A stretch of DNA of 64,000 nt from Hydrogenophaga sp. Root209. Lineage in GTDB: Bacteria > Pseudomonadota > Gammaproteobacteria > Burkholderiales > Burkholderiaceae_C. Shown one piece after another: positions 27,779-35,400 of the stretch. Location of the stretch: contig NZ_LMIE01000030.1 in NCBI RefSeq assembly GCF_001428625.1, forward strand, positions 265,400 through 329,399, in the 5' to 3' direction. The translations under genes and the position numbers were made by a program. The notes beneath the pieces were generated by a model, which was not told the DNA's origin, ran no database searches, and saw only the letters and a program-made list of their open reading frames with translations. Position 1 is the first letter of the stretch, and every line of letters begins with the position of its first letter.

Positions 27779-28741
27779 TCATGATGCAACCGACACGCTC
27801 GCATTGGATTCGGCGGCCTGGCTGACCGACTGACCATATCCAAAGCCATAGCCATAGCCATAGCCATACGCATCCTGATCGCCACCTCGCGCCTGATTCA
27901 ACATCAGGAGCTTGACCGGGCAGGCATCGATCGTCGTCAATGCATGAAGCACCTGGGAACGAAGCGTTTTCTCCGCATGAACCACCATCAGGATCTGCCC
28001 CATGTGGGAAGCGAGGACTCGCGCCTCCGTCGTGAGAAGCAAAGGTGGTGAGTCAAAAATGATGATGCGGTCTGGGTATCGCTGGCCCAGCTCCTCGATC
28101 AATACAGTCATCGCATCGCTGGCAAGTAACTCCGTGGCCCTGGGATGTGGTGTTCCGCTCAACAGCAAGCTGAGCTTGTCCACATTGGTTCTCAAGAGCA
28201 CGTCGGCCATCTTGAGCTTGTTGTCGATCAACAGATCCAACAGACCGGGCCCGGCAGGCAGATTCAAGGTCTTGCGCAGAGATGGACGGGACACGTCGGC
28301 ATCCACCAGCAGGACACGGTAGTCCAGCTCCATGGCGATGCTCATCGCCAGGTTGACGGCGGTGAAGCTCTTGCCTTCACCGGGCATCGCACTGGTGACC
28401 ATGATCAGATTGCCGTTGGCCACGGGCGCCGCCCCTTTGCCCGTTGCATTGGCCAGCAAAGGCCTTTTGATGACGCGGAACTGGTCGGCAATGGCAGCGC
28501 GTGGCGCATTGGGCGTCACGTAACCATTGATCGCGAGGCTCTCGACATCAAGGCGCACTGCCCTGGACGTGCGTTCAACCTCGCCAACTGACTTCTGCAC
28601 GGGGGCAGTGGGCGCAGCCATAGTTGTTGCGGCAGCCGCAGAAGGGGCGGACGCTTCAACGACGTCTGGAGGTGCGATATCAACGCCTGCCTGACGGAGT
28701 TGCTCCAATCGCTGCGCTGCTTTTTCAATCAAACTGGACAT
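27779..28741 (-). CDS. XrtA-associated tyrosine autokinase (BY-kinase cytoplasmic domain)
   Basis: A 320-residue P-loop kinase. Walker A is SAMPGEGKSFTAVN (about residue 120), Walker A' is VLLVDADVSRPSL and Walker B is IIIFDSPPLLL. The C-terminus carries a tyrosine-glycine run (YGYGYGYGFGYG) as the autophosphorylation cluster. It matches the exosortase-linked tyrosine kinase family (TIGR03018 type) and acts with the chain-length protein encoded 8 bp upstream, which supplies the membrane part. Its phosphorylation state would control EPS polymerisation and export. The tyrosine run is encoded by a 6-bp tandem repeat. Confidence 0.94.
   Translation of the reverse strand: MSSLIEKAAQRLEQLRQAGVDIAPPDVVEASAPSAAAATTMAAPTAPVQKSVGEVERTSRAVRLDVESLAINGYVTPNAPRAAIADQFRVIKRPLLANATGKGAAPVANGNLIMVTSAMPGEGKSFTAVNLAMSIAMELDYRVLLVDADVSRPSLRKTLNLPAGPGLLDLLIDNKLKMADVLLRTNVDKLSLLLSGTPHPRATELLASDAMTVLIEELGQRYPDRIIIFDSPPLLLTTEARVLASHMGQILMVVHAEKTLRSQVLHALTTIDACPVKLLMLNQARGGDQDAYGYGYGYGFGYGQSVSQAAESNASVSVAS
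27834..27869. repeat. 6-bp tandem repeat encoding the Tyr-Gly tail of the autokinase
   Basis: Six consecutive 6-bp units of the form CCATAG (variants CCATAT, CCAAAG, CCATAC) lie near the 3' end of the autokinase gene. Read on the minus strand each unit adds one Tyr-Gly or Phe-Gly pair, so slippage would change the number of phosphorylatable tyrosines without breaking the frame. Confidence 0.85.
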
Positions 28742-28749
28742 GATTCGAA

Positions 28750-30312
28750 CTACCTTCCAAAGCCTGTCTGATAGGCCAGATAGGCCATTCCCACCAGGAA
28801 CACAACGACCAAGACAACAACAGATGCGAGAAAACGGTACAAGCTGCGCGCCTCACGCCGCTTGACCACATCGTTTTTCACCAAGGTAACCACGCCGAGC
28901 AGAGGCAGTTCTGTGGCGGCTCGCAACGAGTTCGCATCAAAGAACACCGGTCTGATCTGGCTCATCAGGAAGGCTACGCCCAGGCCCGCGGCCAATGCCG
29001 CCATCAGGCCCGCCGAAAGCAGCAGCACACGGTTGGGCGCAACCGCTTTGGGATTGGCGCGGGGAGGATCAATCACCCGAAAGTCCGCCAGGCTGGATGC
29101 GCTTTCGAGTTCACCACCCATGGTGATCGACTCGCGTCGAGCCACCAGGTCTTCGTAGTTCTTGCGGTTGATCTCGTAATCACGGTTGAGCTGCGCCTGT
29201 TCCGCCTCAATCTGAGGCGCCACTTTCATGGACTCGCGCGCGCGGTTGACGCGCGACTCGTACTCTGCGACCCGAGCACGCAAAGAGGCCACCTGGACCT
29301 CGGCTGCCGAGGAAATGCGCGACAGTTCATACAACGCTGGATTGGTCTCGAGCACCGGCTGGCCAGGATTGGCGGCGGCGGCCTTTTGCATCTCCTCCAC
29401 TTCCTTGCGCTTCTGTTCCTCCAACTCCTTGATCAGGCGTCGGGTGTTGATCACATCAGGGTGCTGCTCGGTGTATCGCTGAAGCAGGCCATCCAGATTC
29501 CGCTTGAGAGGGTCGATCCGGGCGTCCAGTTCGGGTGTCGCGAACGATGAACCACCTTGTGCGGGGGAAGCCCGTTGAGCGGCTCTCGCAGCGTCCAATT
29601 GCCTGCGCGCGACGTCCCGCGCACTTTCCGCTTCCCGAAGGTCCAGTTTGGCCTGATTGAGCGTGTTGGTGACCTCGCCAAGCCGACCCGCAGTGTCAAG
29701 CCCGCCCTGAGATTGGATATCCAGGTTGCGCAACCGGAACTCCTTGAGCCGGGTCTCAGCCTCGGTCAGGCGAGCTTCGTAGTTCTTGATTTGTTCCTCG
29801 ATGAAGCGCCGAGCCGAGTCCGAATCGGACTTGGTGCTGCCAAGGCTCGACTCCACAAACACCGTCATCAAAGACTGGACAACGCGCAAAGCTTTCTCGG
29901 GGCTCTCCCCTTGGTATGCCAGCGTGTACAGGTTGTCGCGACCCGTCGATCTGATGGACAGCGAATCGGTCACTTGCGTGATCAGCTTGTCCTGCTCCGC
30001 TTTGGATTTGGCGCCGAGGTCGAGATCGGCCATGCGGATCAGCTTTTCAACGGTGGGCCGACTGATGAGCGTGCGGCTGAGCATATTGACCTGTTGCTCG
30101 ATGTTGGGCTGAGCGGCCAGGCCGGACATCAAGGGCCTCAGTATCGATTGCGTGTCAACGTAAACGCGAGCTGAAGCCTCGAATCGATCCGGCATGAGAA
30201 GCACCGTTGTAGCAGCACCAGCGGCCACAAGCCAGGCGACCGCGACGCCCAAGCGCCGGTACTTCCACATCCCTCTGAGGATGGTTGTGATCTGCTGAAT
30301 GAGTTCTTGCAT
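28750..30312 (-). CDS. XrtA-associated chain length determinant protein (Wzz/GNVR family)
   Basis: A 520-residue inner-membrane polysaccharide co-polymerase. One transmembrane helix near the N-terminus (LGVAVAWLVAAGAATTVLLM) is followed by the Wzz domain with FEASARVYVDTQSILRPL, long coiled-coil segments (about residues 170-400), the GNVR region and two further hydrophobic segments near the C-terminus (VLLLSAGLMAALAAGLGVAFL and the end). It belongs to the exosortase-locus chain-length family (TIGR03007 type). It sets polymer length together with the tyrosine kinase encoded immediately downstream. Confidence 0.93.
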   Translation of the reverse strand: MQELIQQITTILRGMWKYRRLGVAVAWLVAAGAATTVLLMPDRFEASARVYVDTQSILRPLMSGLAAQPNIEQQVNMLSRTLISRPTVEKLIRMADLDLGAKSKAEQDKLITQVTDSLSIRSTGRDNLYTLAYQGESPEKALRVVQSLMTVFVESSLGSTKSDSDSARRFIEEQIKNYEARLTEAETRLKEFRLRNLDIQSQGGLDTAGRLGEVTNTLNQAKLDLREAESARDVARRQLDAARAAQRASPAQGGSSFATPELDARIDPLKRNLDGLLQRYTEQHPDVINTRRLIKELEEQKRKEVEEMQKAAAANPGQPVLETNPALYELSRISSAAEVQVASLRARVAEYESRVNRARESMKVAPQIEAEQAQLNRDYEINRKNYEDLVARRESITMGGELESASSLADFRVIDPPRANPKAVAPNRVLLLSAGLMAALAAGLGVAFLMSQIRPVFFDANSLRAATELPLLGVVTLVKNDVVKRREARSLYRFLASVVVLVVVFLVGMAYLAYQTGFGR

Positions 30313-30394
30313 GCAAGCGACTGTCTGTGACAGTGAAAAATGAACGTTCCATCCGCCTCAGGCGGCAGAATTCAGGATGCGGCAAAAGCCGAGA

Positions 30395-31030
30395 TCAGAA
30401 CCAGCCCTGAGGAATGATCAGGATGTCACCTGGGAGCATTTCCACGTTGGCGGAGATGTCGCCACGCTTGACCAGATCTTTCAGGCGAACGCTGTAGCGT
30501 TTGTTGCTGTCGCTGGCCCGGATGATGGTGGCCTTGTTGCCGTCCGCAAAGTCGGTCAGACCTCCCACCGCGATCATCACGTCCATCACGGTCATCTTCT
30601 GCTTGTACGGCAGAAACTGCGGCTTGGCGGCCTCGCCCACCACACGAATCTGTTCGCTGTACGGGCCAACGAAATTGGTGACGATGACAGTGACGACCGG
30701 GTCACGAACGAACTTCGCCAACGCTGTCTCTACATCGCGGGCGATCTGCGTGGGTGTCTTGCCCTGGGCAACCAACTCATCCACCAATGGGGTGGACACC
30801 TTGCCATCGGGGCGAACGGGGACGCTTGAGGAAAGCTCAGGATTGCGCCACACGTTGATATTGAGGCTGTCACCGGGGCCGACAATGTAGTTGTAGTCAG
30901 GGCTGGAGGCGAGGGCCGGCGCGGGAGGATTGGCGCTCTGGGTGGCGCAGCCGGTTGCGCCGAGCACCATGGCCAGTGCCGCGACATGGCGAGCGGAAGT
31001 ACGCATGAGTTCTGAAGTATGTTTTTGCAT
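30395..31030 (-). CDS. XrtA-associated exopolysaccharide export lipoprotein (Wza-like, EpsA type)
   Basis: A 211-residue outer-membrane export protein. The signal peptide ends in VLGATGC, a lipobox-like site with Cys as the first mature residue. The polysaccharide export domain begins DYNYIVGPGDSLNINVW and a SLBB-type domain follows (SEQIRVVGEAAKPQFLPY, MTVMDVMIAVGGL). The product would form or dock the outer-membrane channel for the EPS. I chose ATG 31030, preceded by TTGAGGA; ATG 31006 would still leave a signal peptide. It is the first gene of the conserved minus-strand core, so its upstream region should hold the main promoter. Confidence 0.92.
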   Translation of the reverse strand: MQKHTSELMRTSARHVAALAMVLGATGCATQSANPPAPALASSPDYNYIVGPGDSLNINVWRNPELSSSVPVRPDGKVSTPLVDELVAQGKTPTQIARDVETALAKFVRDPVVTVIVTNFVGPYSEQIRVVGEAAKPQFLPYKQKMTVMDVMIAVGGLTDFADGNKATIIRASDSNKRYSVRLKDLVKRGDISANVEMLPGDILIIPQGWF

Positions 31031-31051
31031 GGTCCACGTCCTCAAAATCAC

Positions 31052-31304
31052 GGGGAAATGTTAATAAAAGTTAACGGTCTTTTTGAATATACCGCACACC
31101 ACCGCACGATGACTACCCGCAAAGTGTGACGAAGTACCCAAACTGAGGAAGCGTGCGCACGGCCGTCGATTTAGTTTTGCTTCAGTACGCTGAAGCACAG
31201 ATGCATCAGGATCACAGAGGGTACGTCTTCACCTTGGGTGGATACAACAAGCGGGCGCTTTAAAATGCGCGGCGACTCTGTCATCAACCCTCAGGAACCT
31301 CAGC
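31052..31304. promoter_or_regulatory. Divergent intergenic region between EPS operon and aminotransferase
   Basis: About 250 bp separate the first EPS gene (minus) from the aminotransferase (plus). The part next to the EPS gene is AT-rich, with repeated GTTAA near 31060-31075 and a TATATT on the minus strand. A perfect inverted repeat of 8-bp arms (TGCTTCAG and CTGAAGCA, spacer TACG) lies at 31178-31197. I could not assign confident -35/-10 or sigma-54 elements. Confidence 0.45.
31178..31197. promoter_or_regulatory. Perfect inverted repeat, candidate operator or RNA hairpin
   Basis: Arms TGCTTCAG and CTGAAGCA are exact reverse complements separated by TACG. The site lies 148 bp upstream of the EPS export gene and 108 bp upstream of the aminotransferase. 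There is no T-tract, so a terminator is unlikely; as RNA it would form an 8-bp stem with a UACG loop. Confidence 0.5.
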
Positions 31305-32501
31305 ATGTCCCTCTTCACCGCCGTCGAAATGGCACCGCGCGACCCAATTCTCGGTCTGAACGAACAATTTGCCGCCGACACCAATCCCAACAAGGTGAAC
31401 TTGGGAGTGGGCGTTTATTTCGACGACAACGGCAAGCTTCCATTGCTGCAGTGCGTTCAAAGCGCTGAAAAGACCATGATGGACAAGCCCACCGCACGTG
31501 GCTACCTCCCCATCGACGGCATTGCCGCCTATGACGCTGCCGTCAAAGGGCTGGTGTTCGGTGTCGACTCAGAGCCGGTGAAGTCTGGTCGGGTGGCGAC
31601 CGTGCAGGCCATCGGCGGTACGGGTGGCTTGAAGATCGGCGCCGACTTCCTCAAACGGCTGAACCCCGATGCCACGGTGCTGATCAGCGACCCGAGCTGG
31701 GAAAACCACCGCGCCCTCTTCACCAACGCCGGTTTCACGGTAGGCGCCTACGCTTATTACGACGCCGAAAAACGCGGTGTCAACTTCGACGGCATGCTGG
31801 CCAGCCTGAATGCGGCGGCCCCGGGCACCATCGTTGTGCTACATGCCTGTTGCCACAATCCCACCGGCTACGACATCACTCCCGAGCAATGGGACCAGGT
31901 GATCGCGGTGGTGAAAGCACGCAACCTCACACCTTTCCTTGACATGGCCTACCAGGGTTTTGGCCACGGGATCGCCGAAGACGGGGCGGTCATCGGCAAG
32001 TTCGTGGCTGCGGGTCTGGTGTTCTTTGTCTCTACTTCGTTCTCCAAGAGCTTCAGCCTGTACGGCGAGCGCGTGGGAGCGTTGTCGGTGCTCTGCGAAA
32101 GCGCCGAAGAAGCCTCGCGCGTGCTGTCGCAACTCAAGATCGCTATCCGCACCAACTACTCCAACCCGCCCATCCACGGCGGTGCGGTGGTGGCGGCCGT
32201 GCTCAACAACCCTGAGCTGCGCACCCTTTGGGAAAAAGAACTCGGCGAGATGCGTGTGCGCATCAAGGCCATGCGTCAGAAACTGGTCGATGGCCTCAAG
32301 GCCGCCGGTGTCAAGCAAGACATGGGCTTCATCACCAGCCAAATCGGCATGTTCAGCTACTCCGGCCTCAACAAGGACCAGATGGTGCGCCTGCGCACCG
32401 AATTCGGCGTATACGGAACCGACACTGGACGCATGTGCGTGGCCGCGCTTAACAGCAAGAACATCGACTACGTCTGCCAGTCGATTGCCAAGGTGGTCTG
32501 A
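31305..32501 (+). CDS. Aromatic-amino-acid/aspartate aminotransferase (class I)
   Basis: A 398-residue cytosolic class I PLP aminotransferase of the TyrB/AspC family. It starts MSLFTAVEMAPRDPILGLNE, has HACCHNPTGYD with the PLP-contacting Asn, DMAYQGFGHG, the Schiff-base lysine in STSFSKSFSLYGERVGAL (about residue 245), and the substrate-carboxylate arginine near GRMCVAALN. It interconverts aromatic amino acids or aspartate with their 2-oxo acids. The TyrB versus AspC preference cannot be decided from sequence by eye. The ATG has CAGGAACC upstream. A strong rho-independent terminator follows. Confidence 0.93.
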   Translation: MSLFTAVEMAPRDPILGLNEQFAADTNPNKVNLGVGVYFDDNGKLPLLQCVQSAEKTMMDKPTARGYLPIDGIAAYDAAVKGLVFGVDSEPVKSGRVATVQAIGGTGGLKIGADFLKRLNPDATVLISDPSWENHRALFTNAGFTVGAYAYYDAEKRGVNFDGMLASLNAAAPGTIVVLHACCHNPTGYDITPEQWDQVIAVVKARNLTPFLDMAYQGFGHGIAEDGAVIGKFVAAGLVFFVSTSFSKSFSLYGERVGALSVLCESAEEASRVLSQLKIAIRTNYSNPPIHGGAVVAAVLNNPELRTLWEKELGEMRVRIKAMRQKLVDGLKAAGVKQDMGFITSQIGMFSYSGLNKDQMVRLRTEFGVYGTDTGRMCVAALNSKNIDYVCQSIAKVV

Positions 32502-32520
32502 GCAGCCTTCGCTCAACAAC

Positions 32521-32547
32521 AAAGGGCCGCTCTTGAGCGGCCCTTTT
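32521..32547 (+). terminator. Rho-independent terminator after the aminotransferase gene
   Basis: An 11-bp GC-rich stem (AAAGGGCCGCT paired with AGCGGCCCTTT) with a CTTG loop is followed by a short T run, 20 bp after the stop codon. The A run on the left side could let it also act on minus-strand transcription. Confidence 0.85.
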
Positions 32548-32562
32548 CATGGGTCAAAGCCG

Positions 32563-33040
32563 TCAACCCCAAATCACCGATCGCATTGAGATCGAGACAC
32601 CCTGGAATCCCTCGTTGAAGAAGCGCGGCTCATCGTCTTCCTGCTCGGCGCCCGCTGCGTACAGCAGCGGCAGGTGATGTTCCCAGCTGGGATGCGCCAT
32701 CTGCGCCACGGCACCCAACTGCAGAAAATCACAGAGCGCCGGCAGTCGCCATTGAAGAATGTGATCGGCGGTGACGCGATCGAACTCAATAGCCCAGTCG
32801 TAAGCCTGGTTGTCGGGCGCGTCGCGGCGCATGGTGCGCAGGTTGTGAACCGCGTTCCCGCTGCCAACGATCAGCACGCCACGCTGGCGCAGCTGTGCCA
32901 GCTGGCGGCCGATGGCGAAATGCTCGGCGGCAGGCCGGTTGTAGTCCCATGCTGAGCTGGATCACCGGGATGTCGGCCTGCGGGAACGGGCAAAGGCGCA
33001 GCAGCAGGCAAATCACTCCAGATGGCTGTGGGCGGTTCTG
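32563..33040 (-). pseudogene. Degraded DODA-type extradiol ring-cleavage dioxygenase (YgiD-like)
   Basis: Only the C-terminal half of a 4,5-DOPA-extradiol-dioxygenase-like protein can be recognised. From 32952 down to 32563 one frame gives DYNRPAAEHFAIGRQLAQL, then GVLIVGSGNAVHNLR and PSWEHHLPLLYAAGA, ending SISMRSVIWG. The preceding family segment FPQADIPVIQLSM is present but lies in another frame: one extra G after the ATG at about 32952 breaks the reading frame. Upstream of about 33040 nothing of the N-terminal metal-site half is left. The remaining part is too short for activity. It is not expected to yield a functional enzyme. Confidence 0.75.
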
Positions 33041-33183
33041 ACGCGGTGGATCCGGACATGGGGTGGGCGGGTGAATACCGTCTGGCAGGTGGCAGAAATC
33101 GGTGATCCAGATTCTTTCACGAAGGTGACAAATGGCCCTTTAAATTAGGTGTTATCACGCTAACGCTCCTGGGTGCATGCTGC

Positions 33184-33198
33184 TATATTGCACTGCAA
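33184..33198. promoter_or_regulatory. Candidate phaZ promoter element with overlapping palindrome
   Basis: TATATT at 33184-33189 could serve as a -10 element 30 bp before the phaZ start. It runs into the perfect odd palindrome TTGCA-C-TGCAA (33188-33198). GC-flanked TGCA palindromes of this sort occur at PHA-related promoters bound by PhaR-type repressors; binding here is an inference. The -35 is weak. Confidence 0.45.
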
Positions 33199-33218
33199 CA
33201 TAACGAAATCGGACAACC

Positions 33219-34664
33219 ATGCTCTATCAAATTTACGAGACACAACGCTCCATGATGGAGCCGTTTTCGGACTTGGCTGAGGTGGCCGCGAAGCTTTTCA
33301 CCAACCCGAGCCTGCCCCTGGCCCAGTTGCCCATCGCCCAGCGCATCTCCGCAGGCTACGACCTGATGCACCGCCTCGGCAAGGACTACGAGAAGCCGGT
33401 GTTTGGCATCCACACGGTGGACGTCGACGGGGTGGACGTGGCGATCCACGAGCGCATCGAAATCGACAAGCCGTTCTGCGAACTGCGCCGTTTCAAGCGT
33501 TTCTCTGACGACACCAGCACGCTCGCCAAGCTCAAGGGCGAACCCGTGGTACTGATCGTGGCCCCCCTCTCCGGCCACTACGCCACGCTGCTGCGCGACA
33601 CCGTGCGCACGATGCTCAAGGACCACAAGGTCTACATCACCGACTGGAAAAACGCCCGCCTGGTGCCCTTGTCCGAGGGTGAGTTCCACCTCGACGACTA
33701 TGTGAACTACGTGCAGGAGTTCATTCGCCACCTGCAAAAAGGTTATGGCAACTGCCACGTGATCAGCGTGTGCCAGCCCACCGTGCCAGTGCTCGCCGCC
33801 GTGTCTCTCATGGCCAGCCGGGGCGAGACCACGCCGCTGTCCATGACGATGATGGGCGGCCCGATCGATGCCCGCAAATCGCCCACCGCGGTGAACAACC
33901 TGGCTACCCAGCGTGCCCACAGCTGGTTCGAGAACAACGTGATCTACCGCGTGCCCGACAGCTTCCCCGGTGCTGGCCGCCGGGTGTACCCCGGTTTCCT
34001 GCAACACACCGGCTTCGTGGCCATGAACCCGGACCGCCATGCGTCCAGCCACTACGACTACTTCAAGGACCTGATCAAGGGCGACAACGAGAGCGCCGAG
34101 AGTCACCGCAAGTTTTACGACGAGTACAACGCCGTGCTGGACATGGATGCCGACTACTACCTGGAAACCATCGACACGGTGTTCCAGGACTTCAAACTCG
34201 TCAACGGCACCTGGGAGGTGAAGAACCCGCAAGGCAAGCTCGAGCGCGTGCGCCCGCAGGACATTCAGCACACAGCCCTGCTCACCATTGAAGGTGAACT
34301 GGACGACATTTCGGGTTCTGGGCAGACGGCCGCCGCGCACGACCTGTGCACCGGCATTCCCAAGACGCACCGGATGCACTACGAAGCCGCAGGCGCGGGC
34401 CACTACGGCATCTTCAGCGGCCGCCGCTGGCGCGAGTTCGTGCATCCGGTGGTGAAGGCGTTCCTCAAAGTTCACCAACCCACGGAGGTGGCGGCGCCGG
34501 CGGCCCCAGCCACTGCGCCCAAGCGAGCCAATGCCGCGACCAGGGCACCGGCCAAGCAGGCCGTCAAGGCTGTGGCCAAAGCCCAGGCGAAGGCGCCGAA
34601 AGTGGTGACCAAACCCGCAGCCAAGGCGCCCACCGCCCGCAAGGCGCGCAACACCAAGGCTTGA
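33219..34664 (+). CDS. phaZ: Intracellular poly(3-hydroxybutyrate) depolymerase with basic Ala/Lys-rich tail
   Basis: A 481-residue PhaZ of the intracellular, amorphous-PHB type. The start MLYQIYETQRSMMEPFSDLA and the nucleophile cysteine in VISVCQPTVPVL (Cys185) mark the family; SHYDYFKDLIKGDNESA and GHYGIFSGRRWREF (catalytic His) follow. It hydrolyses granule-bound PHB to hydroxybutyrate units. Typical family members are about 410-420 residues; here roughly 60 extra C-terminal residues are almost only Ala, Lys, Pro, Thr and Arg (AAPATAPKRANAATRAPAK and onward), like histone H1-like or PhaF tails. The phaC-phaA-phaB genes lie about 15 kb away in the same window. Confidence 0.92.
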   Translation: MLYQIYETQRSMMEPFSDLAEVAAKLFTNPSLPLAQLPIAQRISAGYDLMHRLGKDYEKPVFGIHTVDVDGVDVAIHERIEIDKPFCELRRFKRFSDDTSTLAKLKGEPVVLIVAPLSGHYATLLRDTVRTMLKDHKVYITDWKNARLVPLSEGEFHLDDYVNYVQEFIRHLQKGYGNCHVISVCQPTVPVLAAVSLMASRGETTPLSMTMMGGPIDARKSPTAVNNLATQRAHSWFENNVIYRVPDSFPGAGRRVYPGFLQHTGFVAMNPDRHASSHYDYFKDLIKGDNESAESHRKFYDEYNAVLDMDADYYLETIDTVFQDFKLVNGTWEVKNPQGKLERVRPQDIQHTALLTIEGELDDISGSGQTAAAHDLCTGIPKTHRMHYEAAGAGHYGIFSGRRWREFVHPVVKAFLKVHQPTEVAAPAAPATAPKRANAATRAPAKQAVKAVAKAQAKAPKVVTKPAAKAPTARKARNTKA

Positions 34665-34719
34665 GCGGGTTCGCGCCTGAAGCCCGGCGGCCTTCACAGG
34701 CGCCGGTATATTGGCCGTC

Positions 34720-35376
34720 ATGAAAGACCTCGCACGGCGCATTGACGCCGCCCTGCCGCAGACCCAGTGCACGCGCTGCGGCTACCCCGACTGCGCGAGC
34801 TATGCGCGGGCCGTGGCCGATGGCGACGCCGACATCAACCAATGCCCCCCCGGCGGAGCCGAAGGCATCGAGCGCCTGGCTGCCATCACAGGACGGCTCG
34901 CCAAGCCGCTGAACCCCCACAACGGGATCGAAGGCCCGGTGACGGTGGCCGTGATCGACGAGGCCTGGTGTATCGGCTGCACGCTGTGCATCAAGGTCTG
35001 CCCGACCGATGCCATCGTGGGCAGCAACAAGCGCATGCACACGGTGATCGAGCCCGTCTGCACCGGCTGCGAGCTCTGTTTGCCGGTGTGCCCGGTGGAC
35101 TGCATTTCGCTGGAGATCGTCAGCGGCGAGCGCACCGGTTGGCAGGCCTGGACGGCCGAGCAGGCGCGCCAGGGCCAGGCGCGCTACCTGGCAAGGCAAG
35201 ACCGCCTGGCACGCGAAAAGCTGGAGCACGAGGATCGGCTCGAAGCCAAGGCGAAGGAAAAGTTGACCGACCTGGCCGCGCATTCACGGATCACCGATGA
35301 GGCCCTGCTGGACAAGAAACGCGCGGTGATCGAGGCCGCGCTTGCCCGGGCCAGGGCCAAGCGCACAAACCTCTGA
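34720..35376 (+). CDS. RnfB-like ferredoxin, stand-alone
   Basis: A 218-residue iron-sulfur protein related to subunit B of Rnf electron-transport complexes. It has a Fes-type four-cysteine region ([14 protein letters not shown] and QCPPGG) and two [4Fe-4S] ferredoxin motifs, [16 protein letters not shown] and [16 protein letters not shown]. The C-terminal 75 residues are a charged helical extension. The N-terminal membrane helix of complex-bound RnfB is absent, and no other rnf gene is nearby, so it is probably a soluble electron carrier. ATG 34720 is preferred over the in-frame TTG at 34711. Confidence 0.87.
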   Translation: MKDLARRIDAALPQTQCTRCGYPDCASYARAVADGDADINQCPPGGAEGIERLAAITGRLAKPLNPHNGIEGPVTVAVIDEAWCIGCTLCIKVCPTDAIVGSNKRMHTVIEPVCTGCELCLPVCPVDCISLEIVSGERTGWQAWTAEQARQGQARYLARQDRLAREKLEHEDRLEAKAKEKLTDLAAHSRITDEALLDKKRAVIEAALARARAKRTNL

Positions 35377-35400
35377 ACCGGGCCTGAAACAGCGTCTGAA

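Noticed and set aside
27754-27885. N-terminal extension MAIRMRMAMAMAMALDMV of the beta-barrel protein
   Set aside because: It is an out-of-frame reading of the Tyr-Gly repeat of the autokinase gene; the signal peptide starts at 27753.
31052-31304. Sigma-54 promoter for the EPS operon
   Set aside because: I looked for GG-N10-GC elements on the minus strand and found no convincing match to the full consensus.
32674-32955. 93-codon plus-strand ORF over the dioxygenase remnant
   Set aside because: The minus strand carries recognisable dioxygenase motifs; the plus reading has none.
33183-34772. 529-codon minus-strand ORF opposite phaZ
   Set aside because: Antisense shadow of phaZ; no recognisable motif.
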